Below are positions 58,480 to 64,000 of a stretch of 64,000 nucleotides of DNA, piece by piece. The translations under genes and the position numbers were made by a program. This DNA comes from Clavelina lepadiformis (lineage: Eukaryota > Chordata > Ascidiacea > Aplousobranchia > Clavelinidae): NCBI RefSeq assembly GCF_947623445.1, contig NC_135246.1:11825856-11889855 (forward strand), given 5' to 3'. A model generated the notes under the pieces. That model saw only the letters and a program-made list of their open reading frames with translations. It was not told the DNA's origin and did not search any database. Positions within the stretch are counted from its first letter, which is position 1, and each line of letters opens with the position of its first letter.

Positions 58480-60169
58480 GAAGTATACCAGTACTCATCC
58501 TATACTTACAAAGACATAATAAAAATTACATAATCGAAAAGCTATAAAGATAACACAGCCTAACAATTACACATTAAAACAGTTTTATTTTTTATTGGAA
58601 ACACTACAACTAATTAACATTCAAAATCTGCTGCTGTAATTTGGCCAAAGACATTTTTAACAAAACTAAGTTTATTGGCTAGCAAGATATCTGTCAATAA
58701 AATGCCTCATGCTAAATCTCTTCATAAGATCATCTCTTCATTCTTTCTTCAAAGTTCCTTTCTCATTCATCCAGAAAGTAACGAAATCAAACAGCTCACC
58801 ATACGTTATTGGAATTCAATACTTCACCGTTAAAGCTCTAAAAACCAGCCCCAATTATAACAATACTTACTCAACGTCATTATTTACACATGAGGTAATA
58901 TCACGTCAATTGATCTCATGATATCATGCCAAGTGCATATCTATATCTAAAATTAGCTTTTTTCAAAAAAAAAAGACAACTAATTACTAATATAAAGCTG
59001 TTCTTGTGAAGTTAGTTTACGAATCCTTTTAATGTAATCAAGTCAAATGCTTCTAATGCGTAATGTTAAACAAGTAAAACGGGTTTGTTTTAAAGCTTCT
59101 TTGTAGTTCAAATAATTAATAATTAACCAAACAACCGAGTGTACATAAATTTATCATACATACAAAGCCTTTACTGTTCAAAACGGCAATGACCACTTGT
59201 AACAATATTTACCCATAGTGACACCAAATGCATACAGCTATTGTGTCAATAAAATGTTTTAATCTTTTTATTCATTCCTATTTTGCAGAATGCGAACATC
59301 TAAAATAAAAAATAACTTAATGTTTACTGCTTTGTTTATTGCCTCGTGGTAAATAAGATGTTTCTACTTAATTTTAATAATTTATGGTTTACAAAAACAT
59401 TGGCAAACCTATTCTCGAAATCAGATAACATTTGGAAATATAGTGGACTTGCTTCACAATGCATCTTCAGCACCAACAAAACCAGTTCAAAAAGTGTTTA
59501 CTTATCTATTTGGTGTTGTCTAAACTAAGAAAGCGGGTAAACAAAATGAAAAATTGGCTTCATCAAGCTTCAACAGTACCACTTAATGATGTTAGATAAA
59601 TGTAGTCTCTTTCTAAACTGTGAACTTTTGTGCTAATTTGCTCTTAGAAAAACTAATCTTCAAAAAAAGTTATAAAGTCAGTCAGAGCTGTCCTTCTACT
59701 CTGTATTCTACTTTGCCCAGCAAACTGCACTGATGCCTGAGTTCATAGCATGTTCCAACACTGGCAGAAAATGGTTTACTACAGTACCAAATCAAACAAG
59801 CTATTTTTAAAGCTTTTACAGTTTTTATAACAAAGTTTTTAATCTTTCATTCTTTAACACTCTTCCTAATTCAAGAATTGGTAGTAAATTCTGATACTGT
59901 CAATGTAGTTTGGGTGTAGCTAAATCACTCTTTTAACACCAGTACTTTACTTATTATTTAAGTTACATAAATTTTTGTTAAAAATTTAAATCAGCTTAAA
60001 AAGTAGGTAACGAAACAGGCAAAGGGCACATAAGGCAAAAACTAAATCACTCGAATTTGAGTAAGTTAAATTGGTAGTTAGTCAAGTACATAGATGTTAT
60101 AGTATAATTAATTGCATCACGTAGTCATACTACAAATATAACAGCAAGATTGCATGATGTCAATGAACA

Positions 60170-60485
60170 TTCATAAACCCGAATATCATGTGGGCTGATA
60201 TAACTGATTCTCGAATCTATTCATATTAGAACCAAGCGATAAAAATTTAAGCTGCCAAATCTTGCTTGTAACGTGGCATAATCGCAAAACAAATCGCTTT
60301 GATCCAAAAATTAATGTTTAACAAAAGTATGGTTGACTGATTCGCCGGGAAACTAGATCGTCATTTTTATTAAAGTTAGCTTACATTGTATTCAGGTTTA
60401 CCATTGTTAGTAGTCGCCCCAATCTTACCCAAAGATGATATTCGGCAAATCTATTCAGGTTTGGATTCGTGTTGACCGATCCCCA
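60170..60485. mobile_element. Degenerate copy of the 425-bp MITE (reverse orientation)
   Basis: Several blocks match the reverse complement of 34686-35110: CGAATCTATTC...TATTAGAACCAA, TTCGCCGGGAAACTAGATC, ACCATTGTTAGTA, and GATATTCGGCAAATCTATTC. The ends are too decayed to show inverted repeats or a target duplication. Confidence 0.75.
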
Positions 60486-60840
60486 ACACTTACCCAACGT
60501 CATTATTTACAAATGAGGTCATATCATATGATATCATGTCAACTGATGTTATAATTACTACATGGTATCATGACAATTGATCTCATGTCAAGTGGATATT
60601 TGTATGTAAAATTAGTTTTTAAAGAAATATCACAACTAATTAGCAATATTGTTTTTGCAAATTTAGTTTAAGAATCTTTAGCTAAAACCAACAATATGAC
60701 TTCGCTAAAAAACTTCTAGTAACATGCCTTATGTTAAATCTCTAAGTAAAACAAAAAGAATTAAAGCCTCTTTAGATTTCAAGTATATAATAATAAGTAA
60801 TTAACCACCCAATTTTGTATTGTAGATACCTAATATTTAC

Positions 60841-61140
60841 GCAAAGTGACACCAAATGCAAACATCTATTGCGGTAATAAACTGTTTAGTCTTTTCTTTC
60901 ATTCATATGATATAGTACAAAAAGGTAAAGCCTACATGTAATAATGTTTAGCCAATGTGACATGAAATGCATATACAATTATACATCTATCAGGTCAACA
61001 AAATGTTTTATCTTTTTACTCATATAATACAGCACAAAAAGGCAATGCCCGAGATTACTAACATTCATTCAGGGTGACATAAAATGCATAAATGTCTTTC
61101 CAAGCAATAAATGTTTAATCTTTTCGTTCATTCCTAAGTT
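60841..61140. repeat. Three tandem units of about 111-117 bp
   Basis: Units start at 60846, 60957 and 61074 with GTGACA(C/T)(C/G/A)AAATGCA, and each ends with an AATAAA/TGTTTAATCTTTTC...CATTC-like block. A related single unit lies at 59219-59290. The units are diverged and non-coding. Confidence 0.7.
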
Positions 61141-61799
61141 ATTTTGCTGATTATGAAGACCAAAGAATAAGAAACAATATATTTCTATATAAATGTTACT
61201 ATTAAATATTATTATTTATTCAAAATCTCTATTTGACAACATAGCTCTATCAAAGAACAGACTTTTTCATTAGGTTTGCTTTCTAGAGCGTTAAAAACAT
61301 GCTAAATTTGATTGTGAGGTTTCACATAACAAGGTGGTTTTGGAACTTTACTTCGAACTGATATAATCTTTTAATCTTTAAGAGCTACCAAACAGTCAAC
61401 TTTAATCATTACGGAAATATTTTTCTTTGGAATTTTCTGTCAAGTACTTAACTCGAGTAAAGCAGCTGTGATATTTGGTATGTTGAAATACTAGAAGTAT
61501 ACCCAGATACAAGTTTCCTGTGTAAATACTTTAATTTTCAAACATATTTCGCACAAAACTAACAAAAGGAATAATACACAAAATTTTACTAAATAAAAAT
61601 TAAATATTAATAAAATAAAATATATATTAATTGAAGAAGCTACAGGGTTACATATGTATTTTCAAACATTGGTAATGCACATTATGTCAAATATACAATT
61701 AACAAAATCTTTTCTTAAAGGCAGAAATATATTACATAACTAGATTTACAAACATTGTAACAAGTTAGCATTTCCTCGCAATATATATCTTATTCTTAT

Positions 61800-62745
61800 T
61801 CAGCTTTGTGCCTTTTCTTGGATTGATGAACCCTTTAAAAACACATAAAAATATTGCAAACAATTTTTGTACCAAAACTAATCAAGAAAACATTATTGAG
61901 CAACCTGATGAACTGGTGGTGAAATGATATTGACAGCAGTCTGCAAGAAAAAAAATTAATATTGTTTGACCAGGCACAATTACAGAATTTCCAACATAAA
62001 ACATTTTACATATCTTTTAAATTAAATCACCATGGGTTGTTGTGGGTTGATTGCAATTACTGGCACATAGCTAGTAGCAGTTGTGGCAGTGTTAACAGCT
62101 TGGAACACATATGGTGATTGGCCAGATTCCATGACAGCGGCAAGTTGCCCAGGATAACCTAATAATGTCAATTATTTAATTGTTAAATGAAACACAAGGA
62201 TATACCAATTTGATTTCAACTAACAAGGAAATTTTTGACAAAGTAACAGACGTACAGTAGTGCCGAAAGAACGTTTTGAACTTAAAAAGTGACAATTGGT
62301 AGCAAAAAATTAGATTTTTAAATCTACAACAGGCTAAATTAAGCCAAATTCATAACCCAAAGCTTGATTTTATCAGCAAAGCATAAACAAAAAGAAAGTC
62401 ATTAAAATTTCAGTTGTTTGTTACATCAGAATATTAACATGCCAGTGCCAACTGACTCTTTGTAGCCTGTAGGTGTGCATAAGTGTTTGTAAGAATTATC
62501 ACAATTCAAAAGTCATTGAGTAAAAAAAATAACTAAGTTTTCAGTAAAAGAATAATCTAAACAAGATAACTTGAATGTAAAAGCACAAATTGCTTTAAGT
62601 GAAGTCTAAGAAATACGTATAAACATAAGAAATAAAATCTAAAATAAGCGCTATAGTTCAAACCAAAAACAGTTGGTTGCCCAGGCATCACAGTTGTTAG
62701 CATCTGTCCAAGATTAGCAGTTCTTTTAAAATTTCCTTGGGGTTC
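61800..62745 (-). CDS. MS4A/CD20-like gene C, last four exons only (5' part outside window)
   Basis: Exons (minus): 62664-62745, 62031-62158, 61905-61940, 61800-61832, ending in TGA. Their order, phases and content match exons 6-9 of genes A and B: a VMPGQPTVF stretch (VIPGQPVSY in A), GYPGQLAAVMESGQSPYVFQ (AYTGQPQLGTVTQAGSPPYM in A), and NPQQPM (NPQQSM in A). The first exon here starts in phase 0, as exon 6 does in A and B. The membrane-spanning exons were not found between 62746 and 64000 and are presumed to lie to the right. Sequence identity to A and B is much lower than between A and B, so this is an older paralogue. The donor of the exon at 62664 reads GTTTGA, which is weak. The final exon is the least certain. 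Confidence 0.7.
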
Positions 62746-64000
62746 CTGCAATTGAAATCTAAGTTAGGTAAATTTTTTTAATAGGCTACACAAAAATTTT
62801 AAATCAGTCACAGATATATCACTTTACTTCATGAGGCATATCAATTAGCAAAAAAAATTAAACAAACAACATTTGTGAATAGATTTACAATCAGTAAACC
62901 GCTATAATGTGAATTACAACAGTAGTAAAAACTTCATTGACCAAGACATAAAAACTAAACTAATAACACTTCGTAACTGAGTAGTTGTACAATCCCTGAA
63001 CAGTAACATACAGCATGATATAGATGTAACAACTCGAGCTACTTTTTTCAAACACTCAATTGGGTTCAATTTTATAAGATTTAGCCCAAAGATAACACAA
63101 ATCTATATTCTTTAATCCAAGCATCCTAAAGTGAAACTTAAGTTGAACTTATTTGTCTACAAATGCATAGGGTGCAGCAAAATTTGCAATAACCTACACA
63201 TTTCTGGTTGAGAGGAATGGTATTTGGGTTGGTTTCGAATATCAACTGACACGACTTACAGAGACTCACTGCTATTAAAAAAACTGGTTTTGAAAAATAG
63301 AAGTTTAGTTATCATTTGTAAACTATCTAAATAATTAAAGTGAGGGCAAGTGCCAAGACAAGTTAATCTCCACACATCTAACAGAGCTGTTTTTAAGTAA
63401 ATGGAGAAAGAAGTTTTCGATAATATGTAATGGTTAAACAGATACTGTTGAAATGTATCACAAACTTGTCACTAATTATAACGGCAGTGATCACAATATA
63501 AAACAGCATGCTTGATGGCTGGCTTAAATCAGGTATGACAATACTGGTAGGCTAGATAACATGTTTTGGATGACCTCACAGGTAGAAGATTGATTGTACA
63601 GCTTATGTTTAATTTTAGCACGGAAACATTATAGTTGACACTTAACAATACATGCATAAGTGAAGCATTCATTTGTTATAATAAATAGCAGTACTGTAAT
63701 ATGCTAGCGCTAACAGCTCAATCACATATAAATTATACCTATTTCTTGTCTATTACGTAATATACACTATAAATACTTGGTCTAAACACCACCGTCATGC
63801 ATTCTTTTTATAATTGATTAGGCCTACCCACAAAAATTATTGAAGAATTCTTTGTTAAATGTATATACTTAGCGACAACTCAATTTTCGTATTAAATCAA
63901 CTTGTTAGTGCACTTGCTCCTCATTTTTACATGTAGCTAACCAATTCAAATTCACAACAAATTTAAACAAATCATTTGCACAAACAATATTATACAACCA
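62746..64000. other. Right end of window: probable intron of gene C, with an old dispersed repeat
   Basis: No exon could be recognised. 63335-63570 is the second copy of the dispersed repeat also seen at 33172-33425. The preceding exons of gene C (TM4, TM3, TM2, TM1, N-terminus) should lie further right. Confidence 0.5.
63335..63570. repeat. Dispersed repeat, second copy (related to 33172-33425)
   Basis: Same order of short conserved blocks as the copy at 33 kb, beginning TTAAAGTGAGGGCAAGT and ending near GGTAGGCTAGATAACATGTTTTGGATG. Non-coding, class unknown. Confidence 0.5.

Larger units (their letters stand above)
45172..59204. repeat. Segmental duplication unit 2 (contains MS4A-like gene B and inserted transposons)
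   Basis: Collinear with unit 1 from AGAGAAACTAAATTAATAGA to about CTTGTAACA at 59196-59204. It is twice as long because of later insertions: a transposon nest of several kb in gene B intron 2 (about 47.9-53.8 kb) and an LTR element at 56542-58479. The MITE at 54664-55044 is also present in full here. Confidence 0.88.
59205..61799. repeat. Diverged third copy of the MS4A-like gene 5' flank
   Basis: 59870-60160 matches 43090-43250 (AAGAATTGGT...GTTACATAAATTTTTGTTA...). 60490-60830 matches 44785-45065 (ACCCAACGTCATTATTTACA...ATGAGGT...AGTGGATAT...TAATTAACCA). The middle is missing and a degenerate MITE lies there. No exon is supported between 59205 and 61799. This is an older duplicate than units 1 and 2. 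Confidence 0.65.

Overview
This is a eukaryotic, AT-rich window with no bacterial-style operons. Genes are split into many short exons with GT/AG borders. Gene content is a 15-exon ezrin/radixin/moesin (ERM) gene, a PLAC8-family gene, a secreted ShKT+CAP protein and a tandem array of four-transmembrane CD20/MS4A-like genes. Transposon content is miniature hAT elements, L1-type LINE, piggyBac, pogo-like and LTR elements. Together these fit an invertebrate chordate, most likely an ascidian such as Ciona. The organism call is an inference; the gene and transposon calls come from the sequence. Every gene recognised lies on the minus strand.

Layout. (1) 0.2-2.3 kb: a four-exon PLAC8-family gene, with transposons in the introns on both sides of its third exon. 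(2) 3.1-8.2 kb: a 15-exon gene for a secreted protein of about 722 residues: signal peptide, ShKT domain, an unrecognised module, a Pro/Thr linker, a CAP domain and a cysteine-rich tail. (3) 8.2-19.0 kb: no confident gene; it holds an L1-type LINE remnant whose two parts point in opposite directions. (4) 19.0-29.2 kb: the complete ERM gene, including a 12-base first coding exon. (5) 29.2-38.2 kb: intergenic, with a minisatellite-bearing inverted-repeat element, a 425-bp hAT MITE and a 2.4-kb hAT transposon with perfect 8-bp target duplications but a frameshifted transposase. (6) 38.25-59.2 kb: a tandem segmental duplication, each unit carrying one MS4A-like gene (A at 40.0-42.6 kb, B at 46.3-54.6 kb). 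Copy B has a nest of transposons in intron 2 (a decayed hAT containing a piggyBac and a pogo-like MITE). Its 5' flank holds a recently inserted, internally deleted LTR element, and copy A preserves the empty site. (7) 59.2-64 kb: a diverged third copy of the flanking sequence, then the last four exons of a third paralogue, gene C, whose membrane exons lie beyond the right edge.

Reading frames were checked by splicing. Exon lengths add up to whole codons for PLAC8 (462 nt), ShKT-CAP (2169 nt), ERM (1758 nt), MS4A-like A (855 nt) and B (861 nt), with phases compatible at every junction. Most open frames outside these exons look like chance or shadow frames.

The genes do not form one pathway. 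They suggest an epithelial or secretory setting: ERM links membrane to actin, MS4A-like and PLAC8 proteins act at membranes, and the CAP protein is secreted. The most notable features are the MS4A-like array as a record of duplication, conversion-like similarity and layered insertion, and the unusual domain order of the ShKT-CAP protein.
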